NCBI RefSeq assembly: GCF_026343955.1
Contig: NZ_JAPKNI010000005.1
Coordinates: forward strand, 186,001 to 250,000
Source of the DNA: Kaistia defluvii
GTDB lineage: Bacteria > Pseudomonadota > Alphaproteobacteria > Rhizobiales > Kaistiaceae
Direction: 5' to 3'
DNA length: 64,000 nt
A program made the translations under genes and the position numbers. Under the pieces are notes generated by a model. That model ran no database searches. It was not told where the DNA came from and worked only from the letters and a program-made list of their open reading frames with translations. Shown here piece by piece: positions 51,553 through 60,005 of the stretch. Position 1 is the first letter of the stretch. Each line of letters begins with the position of its first letter.

Positions 51553-51901
51553 GGCGACGAGGGGAACATCTGGATTCGCGCCTTCCCACGCTCGCCGTCA
51601 TCCCGGGCGCAGCGTAGCGGAGACCCGGGCCCCCTTCAGCCGAGTTGCAGGGGAGTCTCGCACGGCTGGCGCTTCGGCTGCATGGATCCCCGGTCAAGCC
51701 GGGGATGACGGCGAGCCTGGGGGAGATCGGCCGCTACAACCTCCCCATCCCCCCTCGCCTCCCCCGCCCGCCTGTCAAATCCGTATCAGTCGGCGTGCGT
51801 TTCGGCATTGGCGCGGCGGGCGTGCAGATCCTATTCTCGCGGCCCTGATCCATCGAACCGATGCGCCCGCCAAACGGGCCACATGCCTGGGGAGGCCTCC
51901 C
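51553..51901. other. Intergenic region with a dispersed repeat
   Basis: No gene is supported. Most of it is the CGTCATCCC-type repeat. The last 100 bases, before the dehydrogenase, are less structured and may carry its promoter; a GGGGAGG ribosome site ends the region. Confidence 0.45.
51596..51710. repeat. Dispersed palindromic repeat (CGTCATCCC-type), copy 3
   Basis: CGTCATCCCGGGC...GACCCGGGCC on the left and GCATGGATCCCCGG...CCGGGGATGACG on the right. Third copy of the family seen at 40659 and 48222. Lies between the LacI and dehydrogenase genes. Confidence 0.65.
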
Positions 51902-52999
51902 ATGTTTCAATCGCGCACCATGACGGCGATCGTCTGCCATGGACCGAAGGACTATCGCGTCGAGGCGGTGGGCAGGCCCGAGCCCAAGCGGCGCGAACTG
52001 GTGCTGAAGATCGACGCCTGCGGCATCTGCGCCAGCGACTGCAAGTGCTGGTCCGGCGCCAACATGTTCTGGGGCGGCCAGAATCCCTATGTGAAGCCCC
52101 CGGTGATCCCGGGCCATGAATTCTTCGGCCGGGTCGACCAGATCGGCGAGGAAGCGGCAGAGCACTTTGGCGTCGCCGTCGGCGACCGGGTCATCGCCGA
52201 GCAGATCGTGCCCTGCGACAAGTGCCGCTATTGCCGCTCGGGCAGCTACTGGATGTGCGAGGTCCACAACATCTTCGGCTTCCAGAAGCAGGTCGCCGAT
52301 GGCGGCATGTGCGAATATATGCGCATTCCCGAGACCGCCCGCGTCCATAAGATCCCGGAAGAAATCTCGCTCGAGGACGCCGCGATCATCGAGCCGCTCG
52401 CCTGCGCCATCCACACCGTCAATCGCGGCGACATCCAGCTGGATGACGTCGTGGTCATCGCCGGCGCCGGCCCGCTCGGCCTGTTCATGACGCAGATCGC
52501 GCATCTCAAGACGCCGAAGAAGCTTGTTGTCATCGACCTAGTGCCGGAGCGCCTGGCGCTGGCCAAATCGTTTGGCGCCGACGTGGTGATCAACCCGCGC
52601 GAAGAGGATCCGATCGAGATCGTGCGCGGCCTGACCGAAGGCTATGGCTGCGACGTCTATATCGAGACGACGGGCGTGCCGGCCGGCGTCACGCAAGGGC
52701 TGGAGATCATCCGCAAGCTCGGCCGCTTCGTCGAGTTCTCGGTGTTCGGCGCCGAGACGACGGCCGACTGGTCGATCATCGGCGACCGCAAGGAACTCGA
52801 CATTCGCGGTGCGCATCTGGCGCCCTATTGCTATCCCGTCGCCATCGACCTGCTGCAGCGCGGCCTCGTCACCTCCAAGGGCATCGTCACCCACCATTAC
52901 GGCCTGAAGGACTGGGACGTCGCCATCGAAAAGGCTTATGGACTGGATTCGATCAAGGTGCTGCTGCGGCCCGGCTATGGAGCGGATGCCGCCGGCTGA
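51902..52999 (+). CDS. Zinc-dependent alcohol dehydrogenase, erythritol/L-threitol dehydrogenase type
   Basis: A 365-residue medium-chain dehydrogenase. The catalytic zinc site is C-GICASD near residue 40 with GHE near 74; the structural zinc cysteines are in PCDKCRYCRSGSYWMC near 104-119. The NAD-binding motif GAGPLG is near 190. The sequence around CHGPKDYR, NPYVKPPVIPGHEFFG and QIVPCDKCRYC closely recalls proteins annotated as erythritol/L-threitol dehydrogenases, which oxidise tetritols to erythrulose. GGAGG precedes the ATG; an in-frame ATG six codons later is possible. 21 bases upstream of a carbohydrate kinase. Confidence 0.86.
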   Translation: MFQSRTMTAIVCHGPKDYRVEAVGRPEPKRRELVLKIDACGICASDCKCWSGANMFWGGQNPYVKPPVIPGHEFFGRVDQIGEEAAEHFGVAVGDRVIAEQIVPCDKCRYCRSGSYWMCEVHNIFGFQKQVADGGMCEYMRIPETARVHKIPEEISLEDAAIIEPLACAIHTVNRGDIQLDDVVVIAGAGPLGLFMTQIAHLKTPKKLVVIDLVPERLALAKSFGADVVINPREEDPIEIVRGLTEGYGCDVYIETTGVPAGVTQGLEIIRKLGRFVEFSVFGAETTADWSIIGDRKELDIRGAHLAPYCYPVAIDLLQRGLVTSKGIVTHHYGLKDWDVAIEKAYGLDSIKVLLRPGYGADAAG

Positions 53000-53020
53000 G
53001 ACGCGAACAGGGACGTTTGC

Positions 53021-54655
53021 ATGAGCTATTTCATCGGCATCGATGTCGGCACGGGCAGCGCCCGCGCCGGCATTTTCGACGCGACCGGCGTGCTGAAGGC
53101 CTCGGCCAAGCGCGAGATCACGCTCTGGCACGAGCCGGGCGATGTCGTGGAGCAGTCGTCGGAGAACATCTGGCAGGCAATCGTCGCCTCGGTGCGCGAA
53201 GCCATGGCGGCCGCGCGCATTCCTGCCGATCAGGTCGCCGGCATCGGCTTTGACGCCACCTGCTCGCTGGTGCTGATCGGCGCCGACGACCAGCCCGTCA
53301 CCGTCAGCCCCTCCGGCGATCCCGCGCGCAATGTCATCGTCTGGATGGACCACCGCGCCACCGACCAGACCCGCCGCATCAACGCGACCCACCATCCGGT
53401 GCTCGCCTATGTCGGCGGTGTCATCTCGCCGGAGATGGAAACGCCGAAACTGCTCTGGCTTTCGGAGAAGAAGCCGGACAGCTTCGCGGCCGCAAGGCAC
53501 TTCTTCGATCTCTCCGACTGGCTCACCTATCGCGCCACCGGCAGCCTCGCCCGTTCCGTCTGCACCGTCACCTGCAAGTGGACCTATCTCGCGCATGAGA
53601 AGCGCTGGGACGAGAGCTATTTCCGGCAGATCGGCCTTGGCGCTCTGGCGGACGAGGGCTTTGCCCGCATCGGCACGGAGGTGGTCGATCCCGGCACGCC
53701 GCTGGGCAACGGCCTGACGGCGCGGGCCGCGGAAGAACTCGGGCTCCAACCCGGCACGCCGGTCGGCGCGGCACTGATCGACGCGCATGCCGGCGGCGTC
53801 GGCTCGATCGGTGCGCGCGATACGTCGAACCAGCCGACCGACGCCAAGCGCCAGATGGCCTACATCTTCGGCACCTCGGCCTGCGCCATGACGACGACGG
53901 TCGAGCCGCGCTTCGTGCCCGGCGTCTGGGGCCCCTATTTCTCGGCCATGCTGCCCGGCCTCTGGCTGAACGAGGGCGGCCAGTCGGCGGCCGGCGCCGC
54001 TATCGACCATCTGGTCAAGCTGCATCCGGCCTATCCGCAGGCGGCCGCCTCCGCCAAGGCCGAGGGCAAATCGCTGCTCGCCTATCTGGAAGCCCGCGTG
54101 GCGACGCTCGCCCCGACGCCGGAGGCGATCGCCCGCCTCGCCGCGCCCCTGCAGGTCGTGCCGGAATTCCTCGGCAACCGCTCTCCCAACGCCGACCCCG
54201 AAGCCCGCGCCGTGATCGCCGGGCTGGACATGGACGAGGACCTCGACAGCCTGGCGCGGCTCTATCTCGCCGGCATTTGTGGCCTCGGCTATGGCGCGCG
54301 GCAGATCGTCGATGCGCTGGCAAAGCAGGGCGCGGAACTCGACACGATCGTCGTTTCCGGCGGCGCCGGACAAAGCCCGCTGGTGCGCCAGGTCATGGCC
54401 GACGCGACCGGGCTCGCCATCGCCGTGCCTGAATCGTCCGAGCCCGTGCTGCTCGGGGCCGCGATCCTGGGCGCGGTGGCAGCCGGAGCCTTTGAAGGCA
54501 CGGTTGCGGCCATCGACGAGATGTCCCGGCTAGCCTCCGTCCATCGCCCGGCGGGCGGCACCACGGCGGGAATCCATGACGCGAAATACCGCGTTTTCCT
54601 CGCCCTGCAGGCCGCTGAACGCCAGGCTCGCGAACTGGTCGCCTCGGCGCTGTAG
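53021..54655 (+). CDS. FGGY family carbohydrate kinase (ribulokinase-like)
   Basis: A 544-residue FGGY kinase. The N-terminal ATPase fold starts FIGIDVGTGSARAGIFD; GIGFDATCSLVLIG near 75 and WMDHRATDQ near 110 match the D-ribulokinase/pentulokinase branch; the C-terminal half has GICGLGYGARQIVDAL and VSGGAGQSPLVRQVMAD, the FGGY signature. It would phosphorylate the ketose made by the upstream dehydrogenase, such as a pentulose or tetrulose. Operon with the dehydrogenase (21-base gap). Confidence 0.9.
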   Translation: MSYFIGIDVGTGSARAGIFDATGVLKASAKREITLWHEPGDVVEQSSENIWQAIVASVREAMAAARIPADQVAGIGFDATCSLVLIGADDQPVTVSPSGDPARNVIVWMDHRATDQTRRINATHHPVLAYVGGVISPEMETPKLLWLSEKKPDSFAAARHFFDLSDWLTYRATGSLARSVCTVTCKWTYLAHEKRWDESYFRQIGLGALADEGFARIGTEVVDPGTPLGNGLTARAAEELGLQPGTPVGAALIDAHAGGVGSIGARDTSNQPTDAKRQMAYIFGTSACAMTTTVEPRFVPGVWGPYFSAMLPGLWLNEGGQSAAGAAIDHLVKLHPAYPQAAASAKAEGKSLLAYLEARVATLAPTPEAIARLAAPLQVVPEFLGNRSPNADPEARAVIAGLDMDEDLDSLARLYLAGICGLGYGARQIVDALAKQGAELDTIVVSGGAGQSPLVRQVMADATGLAIAVPESSEPVLLGAAILGAVAAGAFEGTVAAIDEMSRLASVHRPAGGTTAGIHDAKYRVFLALQAAERQARELVASAL

Positions 54656-54837
54656 CCGAGGCGCGCGCCCCAAACTTCCGCGGCCGCCGAACACGCCTGT
54701 TGCCGTTCCGTCACATCGCGCCGAACTCGCTGCGCGACGGCGCATGGACCGTGCGTTCCGCGGCGATTCCAATTGCCAGGAATCACGAAAAGGAAGATGC
54801 GTCTCGGGCTCTGTTCAACGCCATAAATGGGGGCACC

Positions 54838-54930
54838 ATGGCCAAGCGTACCTACGAGACTCCGGCACTGGTCAAGCGCGAAAAGCTCGACCGGATCGCG
54901 GCGGGCTGCGTCGGCTCGAACTGCAACTAG
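54838..54930 (+). CDS. RiPP-precursor-like two-Cys peptide, copy 1
   Basis: A 30-residue peptide with ribosome site GGGGG ahead of its ATG. Leader-like part: MAKRTYETPALVKREKLDRI; tail AAGCVGSNCN with two Cys four residues apart. It is the most divergent of five tandem paralogues (Ala at residue 2, Ala-Leu-Val in the YETP motif block). YxxPxL is the motif bound by the RRE partner of lasso-peptide leaders, which suggests a modified-peptide precursor, but no maturation enzyme is in the window. A strong terminator follows, so it may be its own transcript. Confidence 0.7.
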   Translation: MAKRTYETPALVKREKLDRIAAGCVGSNCN

Positions 54931-54996
54931 GCAGAGGCAGGCGACGGGCGCCCCGGGCGGCCCGTCCCGCCAAGTGCCATCCACCTCGACAAGGAA

Positions 54997-55022
54997 GCCC
55001 GGCCGGCAGGCCGGGCTTTTTT
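54997..55022 (+). terminator. Rho-independent terminator after peptide gene 1
   Basis: GCCCGGCC-ggca-GGCCGGGC, an 8-bp perfect stem, followed directly by TTTTTT. The clearest intrinsic terminator in the window. It isolates peptide gene 1 from the other four. Confidence 0.9.
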
Positions 55023-55175
55023 CAGTTTCGGGCCCCATCGGAATCACAGCGTTACATTGCGGCAACGCCAGTCTCGAAATGATATTTCCCGACCTTTGCT
55101 GTGCCAACTAAATGCTTGCGCACCATAGGTGAAATCGAGAAAAATTCAGCTGTCATTATTACCAAGGGGGCCAAC

Positions 55176-55274
55176 ATGACGAAGCGTAGCTACGAGACTC
55201 CGGTTCTGATCAAGCGCGAGAAGCTCGACCGCATCACCGCCGCGTGCATTATCTCGGAGTGCCCCGTAACCTAA
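55176..55274 (+). CDS. RiPP-precursor-like two-Cys peptide, copy 2
   Basis: A 32-residue peptide. AAGGGGG lies seven bases before the ATG. Leader block YETPVLIKREKLDRI is shared with the others; the tail is TAACIISECPVT, with C-x4-C. Of the five, this tail has a Glu seven residues after the leader-like TA, the spacing lasso cores use for ring closure. Its own 245-base upstream region, after the terminator, suggests a separate promoter. Confidence 0.7.
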   Translation: MTKRSYETPVLIKREKLDRITAACIISECPVT

Positions 55275-55381
55275 GCTCTCAGAGTATTCGATTAGCGAAC
55301 CAAGTAGTAGGATTGGCCTAGCCACCCTGCACTTGACGCATCAACCTCTGTTCAAGTTGTGACGGAGGATTTCGATATTTC

Positions 55382-55401
55382 GCGGCGATGTACTTCGCCG
55401 C
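55382..55401 (+). repeat. Small hairpin upstream of peptide gene 3
   Basis: GCGGCGA-tgtact-TCGCCGC, a perfect 7-bp stem in the leader region of the third peptide gene. It could be a terminator of gene 2 or a control hairpin; no T-run follows. Confidence 0.35.
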
Positions 55402-55460
55402 AACAAGCACTATGACAACTTTGCCGCAAAACGGCAGACTAATGGACGAAGGGGACGATG

Positions 55461-55556
55461 ATGACCAAGCGCACCTATGAAACGCCGGTCCTGACCAAGC
55501 GCGACAAGCTCGATCGCATCGCGGCGGATTGCCCGGTTTCGAACTGCCAGGTCTGA
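55461..55556 (+). CDS. RiPP-precursor-like two-Cys peptide, copy 3
   Basis: A 31-residue peptide; ATG ATG at 55458/55461 after AAGGGGA leaves the exact start open by one residue. Leader block YETPVLTKRDKLDRI (Asp for Glu), tail AADCPVSNCQV with C-x4-C and the shared Ser before the second Cys. No cationic or amphipathic character in the tail. Confidence 0.7.
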   Translation: MTKRTYETPVLTKRDKLDRIAADCPVSNCQV

Positions 55557-55640
55557 GGATTCATCGCCCTTGTCTTGCACCGTCAGGACCGGGGAGATCG
55601 CAATCGCTCAAATCGATGACACATCACCAAGGACGACAGA

Positions 55641-55745
55641 ATGACCAAGCGCATCTATGAGACGCCGGTTCTGACCAAGCGCGAGAAGCTGGACCGCATC
55701 ACGGCAGCCCCTTGCCCGGTTTCGGGTCCCTGCGGCCCGCAATAG
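55641..55745 (+). CDS. RiPP-precursor-like two-Cys peptide, copy 4
   Basis: A 34-residue peptide with AAGGA before its ATG. Leader block YETPVLTKREKLDRI, tail TAAPCPVSGPCGPQ. The two Cys are five apart, one more than in the others, and the tail is Pro/Gly-rich with no acidic residue, which argues against a lasso ring here. Only 84 bases from gene 3. Confidence 0.7.
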   Translation: MTKRIYETPVLTKREKLDRITAAPCPVSGPCGPQ

Positions 55746-55834
55746 TTCGCACGCGGTACGCCGCTTGTTCCGATGGAGGGACAGTCTGCTGCCGCCATCA
55801 ATTTGCATCATCCGATGCGACAGGGGGACTATGA

Positions 55835-55933
55835 ATGACCAAGCGCACCTATGAGACGCCGGTGCTAATCAAGCGCGAGAAGCTCGACCGCATTGCGGCT
55901 GAATGCATCGGCTCGGATTGCAATATCGGCTAG
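55835..55933 (+). CDS. RiPP-precursor-like two-Cys peptide, copy 5
   Basis: A 32-residue peptide with AGGGGG before the start. An out-of-frame ATG four bases upstream (55831) is ignored because only the 55835 frame gives the family sequence. Leader block YETPVLIKREKLDRI, tail AAECIGSDCNIG with C-x4-C. Last copy of the array; a very strong hairpin follows. Confidence 0.7.
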   Translation: MTKRTYETPVLIKREKLDRIAAECIGSDCNIG

Positions 55934-55985
55934 TCGCGAGAGCCTCACGGCCCTCGGCGCCCAGTTCGGGCTTCTGCCCGGCGAA

Positions 55986-56027
55986 CGAAACACCCCGGCA
56001 TCCCACGATGCCGGGGTGTTTCGTTTT
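55986..56027. terminator. Bidirectional terminator between the peptide array and the adenine deaminase gene
   Basis: A perfect 17-bp stem starting CGAAACACCCCGG with a 4-base CCAC loop, then TTTTC on the plus strand. It ends the peptide array and also lies just past the minus-strand adenine deaminase stop at 56032. Confidence 0.85.
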
Positions 56028-56031
56028 CTCC

Positions 56032-57834
56032 TCAGGCTGGTTCGAACATGGCCTGGATTTCCATCTCCGGCACCAGCACCAGACCCTTGTCGGTGATGCG
56101 GATCTCGGGAATGACGGAAAGCGGGATCAGGTTGAAGCCCATATAGGGGATCGAGCAACCCGCCTTTTCCCACTCGATCTTCAGCGCCTTCGTCTCCTCG
56201 GCCACTTCCGTGACGCGCTTGTCGGAGAGCAGGCCGGCGATCGGCAGGTCGATCTTCGCCAGCACCTTGCCGTCGGCGACGACGCAGACGCCGCCCTGGG
56301 TCGCGGCGACCGTCTCGAGCGCCAGCTTCATGTCCGGCTCGTTGGTGCCGGCGATGATGATGTTGTGGCTGTCATGTCCGACCGAAGACGCCACGGCGCC
56401 GCGCAGCAGGCTGAAGTTCGAGAGCACGCCATGCGCGACGTTTCCAGCCGACTTGCCGTGCCGCTCGACGACGGTGACGAAGCAGAGGCCGTGCCGCTCG
56501 AACAGGCTCTCCCAGTCATTCGCCGCCTCGATTTCGATCCGGTCATGGCCGAGCGTGATGCCGGGAAGCTCGGTGCGGATCGCGTGCAGCGTTCCGGGAC
56601 CCGCCGGCAGATCCGGGGTGAGCTTCAGATCCGCCGGAAGCTTGACCGTCTGATAGGCGGCCTTCGGGTACTGGTAGCGATCCGATAGCGCGGCATCGAG
56701 CAGCGGCGTGATCTTCGCGCCGTCGACCACCAGCTCGCCGCCATACCACGTCGATTGCGGATCGAGATCGTCGCTCATCAGCACCAGATCCGCCCGGCGT
56801 CCGCCGCCCATGCCGCCGATCTCGCCATCCTGGCCGAAGCGGGTCGCGCCATGCAGCGAGCCCATCGACCAGGCCTGTTCGGGCGACATGCCGGCCTTCA
56901 CCGCCTCGCGCACCACCCAGTCGAGGCCGAACAGCATCAGGTCGTCGGCATCGCGGTCATCGGTGCAGACGGCGACGCGCTTGTGCGAGGCGCCCAGTTC
57001 GGTGATCGTCTTGATCGCCTGCGGCAGCGAGTGCCACGGCGTCGTCGGCGGGCCGCCACGAAGGAACAGCCAGATGCCGGCCTCCAGCATGTCGTCGGCG
57101 ATCTCGCGATCGATGGCTTCATGCGTGTCGGTGACGCCGCTGGCGGCATAGGCGGCGACGAATTCGCGGCCATAGACGTGGCCCGAGACCGGACGCCCGC
57201 GCGAAAGCGCCGCCGCGATGATCGCGTGGCTGCGCTCGTCGCCCATGGCGACGGGCACGAAATCCATCTTTTCGCCCAGCGCGACCGCTTCCGGCCACTT
57301 GTCGAACAGCGCGGCGATCTTGTCCGGCGTCAGGTCGCCGCCGGCCGTCTCCAGCTCGGGCGAGGTCGCCGGCACGGTCGAGGGCACCGTCAGGAAGATC
57401 GACAGCGGCGCGACGCGCGCATCTTCCAGCATCGCCTCGACGCCGGCGACATCCATGACGTTGCCGATCTCGTGGCTGTCGCAGAAGATCGTGGTCGTGC
57501 CGTTCAGCAACGCGGCCTCGGCATAGGCGCAAGCCGTGACCATCGACGATTCGATGTGGATGTGCGGGTCGACCAGGCCGGGCGCGATGATGCCGCCCCG
57601 GGCGTCGTAGATCGCCTTGGCGCCGCCCTTATGCGTGCCGGAAGGTTTTACGGCGGCAATGCGCCCCCCGGAAATCCAGACCTCGCGCTCGGGCAGGATG
57701 CGCTCCGAATAGGTCGAGAGCACGCGGGCGCCCCGGATGACGAGATCCGGCGCGGCGCGGCCCGAAGCCACATCGGCAAGACGCCGTGTCTGGGTGGCCA
57801 GTGGCGCGACGGAGAAGCGGGTGAGCCTGGTCAT
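56032..57834 (-). CDS. ade: Adenine deaminase
   Basis: A 600-residue amidohydrolase-family adenine deaminase, converting adenine to hypoxanthine with release of ammonia. The metal motif HIHIESSM is at residues 91-98; other family stretches are [27 protein letters not shown] and [15 protein letters not shown] near 500. The length matches the family (about 590). The chosen start begins MTRLTRFSV; an in-frame ATG 14 codons upstream is less likely. Last gene of an operon with GST-like, Rieske and acylphosphatase-like genes and near a purine nucleoside importer on the other strand. Confidence 0.9.
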   Translation of the reverse strand: MTRLTRFSVAPLATQTRRLADVASGRAAPDLVIRGARVLSTYSERILPEREVWISGGRIAAVKPSGTHKGGAKAIYDARGGIIAPGLVDPHIHIESSMVTACAYAEAALLNGTTTIFCDSHEIGNVMDVAGVEAMLEDARVAPLSIFLTVPSTVPATSPELETAGGDLTPDKIAALFDKWPEAVALGEKMDFVPVAMGDERSHAIIAAALSRGRPVSGHVYGREFVAAYAASGVTDTHEAIDREIADDMLEAGIWLFLRGGPPTTPWHSLPQAIKTITELGASHKRVAVCTDDRDADDLMLFGLDWVVREAVKAGMSPEQAWSMGSLHGATRFGQDGEIGGMGGGRRADLVLMSDDLDPQSTWYGGELVVDGAKITPLLDAALSDRYQYPKAAYQTVKLPADLKLTPDLPAGPGTLHAIRTELPGITLGHDRIEIEAANDWESLFERHGLCFVTVVERHGKSAGNVAHGVLSNFSLLRGAVASSVGHDSHNIIIAGTNEPDMKLALETVAATQGGVCVVADGKVLAKIDLPIAGLLSDKRVTEVAEETKALKIEWEKAGCSIPYMGFNLIPLSVIPEIRITDKGLVLVPEMEIQAMFEPA

Positions 57835-57918
57835 TTCAACCTCGATCGATGGCGGCAGAATCTGCCGGGAACGCATAGTCGACTCTCCCGGAGGGAGAGG
57901 TGACGAAAACGGATTTCG

Positions 57919-58548
57919 TCAATGATAGTCGGGAATTCCCGGCATGGTGATGAAACCCGGAATCGTCCGAACCCGGCGCATCCAGCGCCGGAGAGCGGGA
58001 TATTCGTCGTGATCGATGCCAAAGTCACGCGACAGCGCGATCGCCGGGAAGAGAGCAATGTCGGCCAGCGTCGCCTGGTCGCCGACGAACCAGGCAAAGC
58101 CTTCGAGCTCCCGCTTCGTCATGTGGTCGTCCATGATGCGGAAGGCGCGGCGCGAGGCGGCGCCGACCGCATCGGCATCGGCCGGAACTTCCAGCATGTG
58201 ATGCAGGCGCGCCAGCGTGGCGGGGGCCAGATCGGCGCCGGCAAAGAACAGCCACATCATCACCTCGCCAAAGGGCACGGGGTTGGCCGGCAGCCACTGG
58301 CCTTCCCGGTCATGCAGGCGGGCGAGATAGCAGAGGATCGCGCCGGAATCGCGCAGGGTTGTCTCGCCATCGACGAGGATAGGCAGGTTGCCGAGCGGGT
58401 TCAGGCGCAGATAGGCGGGCGAGCGCTGCTCATGGCCGGGGTGAACATTAACCGCTACCTTGGCGTATGGGAGGCCGAGCGCCGAAAGCAGCAGCCGCAC
58501 CTTGTAGCTGTCGGAATCCAGCTCGTAGTCGTGCAGGACGAGGCTCAT
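57919..58548 (-). CDS. Glutathione S-transferase family protein
   Basis: A 209-residue GST-fold protein. The thioredoxin-like N-domain has LDSDSYKVRLLLSALGLPYAKV and NPLGNLPILVDGETTLRDSGAILCYLA (the glutathione-binding cis-Pro and Asp-Ser); the helical C-domain has FVGDQATLADIALFPAI with the conserved N-capping motif. Ser14 could be the catalytic residue. It overlaps the upstream Rieske gene by ATGA, so the two proteins are probably partners, as the GST-like NdmE is with N-demethylase subunits. 84 bases before the adenine deaminase gene. Confidence 0.88.
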   Translation of the reverse strand: MSLVLHDYELDSDSYKVRLLLSALGLPYAKVAVNVHPGHEQRSPAYLRLNPLGNLPILVDGETTLRDSGAILCYLARLHDREGQWLPANPVPFGEVMMWLFFAGADLAPATLARLHHMLEVPADADAVGAASRRAFRIMDDHMTKRELEGFAWFVGDQATLADIALFPAIALSRDFGIDHDEYPALRRWMRRVRTIPGFITMPGIPDYH

Positions 58549-59276
58549 GCTGCGGCTCCGGCCTGCCGGGCCGCCGGCGCGAGACCCGCCGCCGGCAGCG
58601 CTTCGAGGCTGGCGCGCAGTTCCTCGGCCCACATCGCGATGTCCTTCAGTGGCAGATCGCCGCCGGTGCGCGCGATATGCAGCGCCGTGCGTTCGGCGGC
58701 ATAGGGCTGGAGCGCCAGGAACAGATCGGCGCCCTCCAGCGCCGTGGCGAAGGAGCCCGGCGAAAGGGTTTCGAACGATCCGGCCCGGCCCGCCGCCAGC
58801 AGCTGGGCGACCGTTTCCGGCTCGCGATCGAGATAGAGGCTGCGCACGGGCACGGCGGCGATGTCTGCCGGCGGCTGCCCGGCCGCCTCCCCGTCCCACC
58901 GCACCCAGATCATCCCGGCGGCCTCGACCGAGGCATAGGTCGGCACCTTGATCGTCTCCGGCACCTCCAGCGTCGGATGGGCCGGGATGTGCCGGCACTG
59001 GCCGGCCTCGTCATATTGCCAGCCGTGATAGAGGCAGGCGATGTGATTGCCGCGCACGAAGCCGAAGGAAAGCCGCATGCCGCGATGCGGGCAGCGATCC
59101 TCCCAGACATGGCTGGCGCCCGAGGCATCGCGCCAGACCACCAGCTCCTTGTCGAACAATTGCGTCCCCGCCGACGTCCCCGGCTCCAAGCCGTCGCCCA
59201 GCGCTAGCGCGTACCAGCCGGCTGCAAACCCCATGACTGCCGTTCCCCTGCTTTCTGGATCTTCCGGAGCGGTCAT
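58545..59276 (-). CDS. Short Rieske [2Fe-2S] protein lacking the mononuclear iron domain core
   Basis: A 243-residue Rieske oxygenase relative. The cluster ligands are C62-PH64-RG and C81-LYH84-GW. True oxygenases have about 350-430 residues with a DxxHxxxxH iron site after this domain. Here the region after about residue 120 is short and lacks it, but the end (LALQPYAAERTALHIA) still resembles the oxygenase C-terminus, suggesting internal loss. It may act as an electron-transfer subunit. Both ends overlap neighbouring genes by four bases, which supports the start at 59276. Confidence 0.82.
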   Translation of the reverse strand: MTAPEDPESRGTAVMGFAAGWYALALGDGLEPGTSAGTQLFDKELVVWRDASGASHVWEDRCPHRGMRLSFGFVRGNHIACLYHGWQYDEAGQCRHIPAHPTLEVPETIKVPTYASVEAAGMIWVRWDGEAAGQPPADIAAVPVRSLYLDREPETVAQLLAAGRAGSFETLSPGSFATALEGADLFLALQPYAAERTALHIARTGGDLPLKDIAMWAEELRASLEALPAAGLAPAARQAGAAA

Positions 59277-59545
59277 TGCCGTTCCGCATTTCGGTGGATG
59301 TCGAGCACCAGGCAATCGATCGGCCCGAGGCTGCAGGCCATCTCGAACATGTCGACGAGATCGGCGGCCCCTTCGACAGCAACCTCGACCCGGTTGTCAT
59401 TGACCGTGCCCAGGCGCATGGCGAGCGACAGGCGGGCGGCGCGATGGCGCACGAACTCGGCAAAGCTCTCCGGTCGGAAATGGCCGGTGAACACCATCGT
59501 CACCGGCGGGTTCAGGGTGCTGCCCTGCACATTGGACCGAAGCAT
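59273..59545 (-). CDS. Small acylphosphatase-like protein
   Basis: A 90-residue protein with the acylphosphatase fold pattern: VTMVFTGHFRPESFAEFVRHRA, LGTVNDNRVEVAVEGAADLVDMFEMAC and GPIDCLVLDI. The usual phosphate loop GxVQGVGFR is altered to GHFRPESF, so the catalytic Arg may or may not be retained; the Asn after the second strand (GTVN) is present. AGGGGA precedes the ATG at 59545. First gene of the operon with Rieske, GST-like and adenine deaminase genes (four-base overlap with the Rieske gene). Role unknown. Confidence 0.7.
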   Translation of the reverse strand: MLRSNVQGSTLNPPVTMVFTGHFRPESFAEFVRHRAARLSLAMRLGTVNDNRVEVAVEGAADLVDMFEMACSLGPIDCLVLDIHRNAERQ

Positions 59546-60005
59546 GCATTCCCCTGCTGGTAGATCAAAGCCGCTATTCGCACAACAATCAGGCATGTCT
59601 ATCCTCTAGGCAATGCGACATCAATGCGACCTTGCCCCGGACCTCGCCTGCTCGACAGCCGATACCAAGCAAGCTTCGCGCCGCCTGGCAGGGACTGGCC
59701 TGAACATTGCTTTGTCAGTGGCAGGAGTGAACCGATGCGCCTAGCCGCCCCACCGCCCCATGCCATTCGAATCGAGTTGCGCCCTTGCGGCGGCGACCCG
59801 ATCGCACCCGCCCAGCCCAACCGGAAGCCGCGCCGCCACCGCCAGCCGCCAGCCGTTCCCGGCGAACGATCGGCCGGTCCGCCTTCATGACCGGCCATTG
59901 CAATGCCCAAGATTCAGCCACGGCACATTCCTTAGGCAAACAAGACAGCGACCAGCCGCCCTGCGCGGCTGCGAGCCCAGACAGTATTCAAAGCAGAGGG
60001 ACAGA
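59546..60005. other. Divergent region between the Rieske operon and the BMP importer
   Basis: About 460 bases without a convincing gene. The plus-strand open frame in 59624-59890 is Pro/Arg-rich and lacks a ribosome site. The region must hold promoters for both units, and could hold a regulatory RNA, but no clear boxes or riboswitch core was recognised. Confidence 0.4.

Noticed and set aside
54838-55933. Peptide array called as lasso peptides
   Set aside because: The YxxPxL leader motif fits, but the Gly and ring-forming acidic residue are not consistent (copies 1, 3 and 4 lack an acid in the right place) and no lasso B or C protein is present, so only a general RiPP-like call is made.
54838-55933. 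Peptide array read as a CRISPR or simple tandem DNA repeat
   Set aside because: Spacing is irregular (84-245 bases), the repeat unit is a full open frame with start and stop, and the variation is concentrated in the tail codons.
59624-59890. 88-codon open frame upstream of the BMP gene
   Set aside because: Pro/Arg/Ala-rich, no ribosome site, no homology visible; treated as intergenic.
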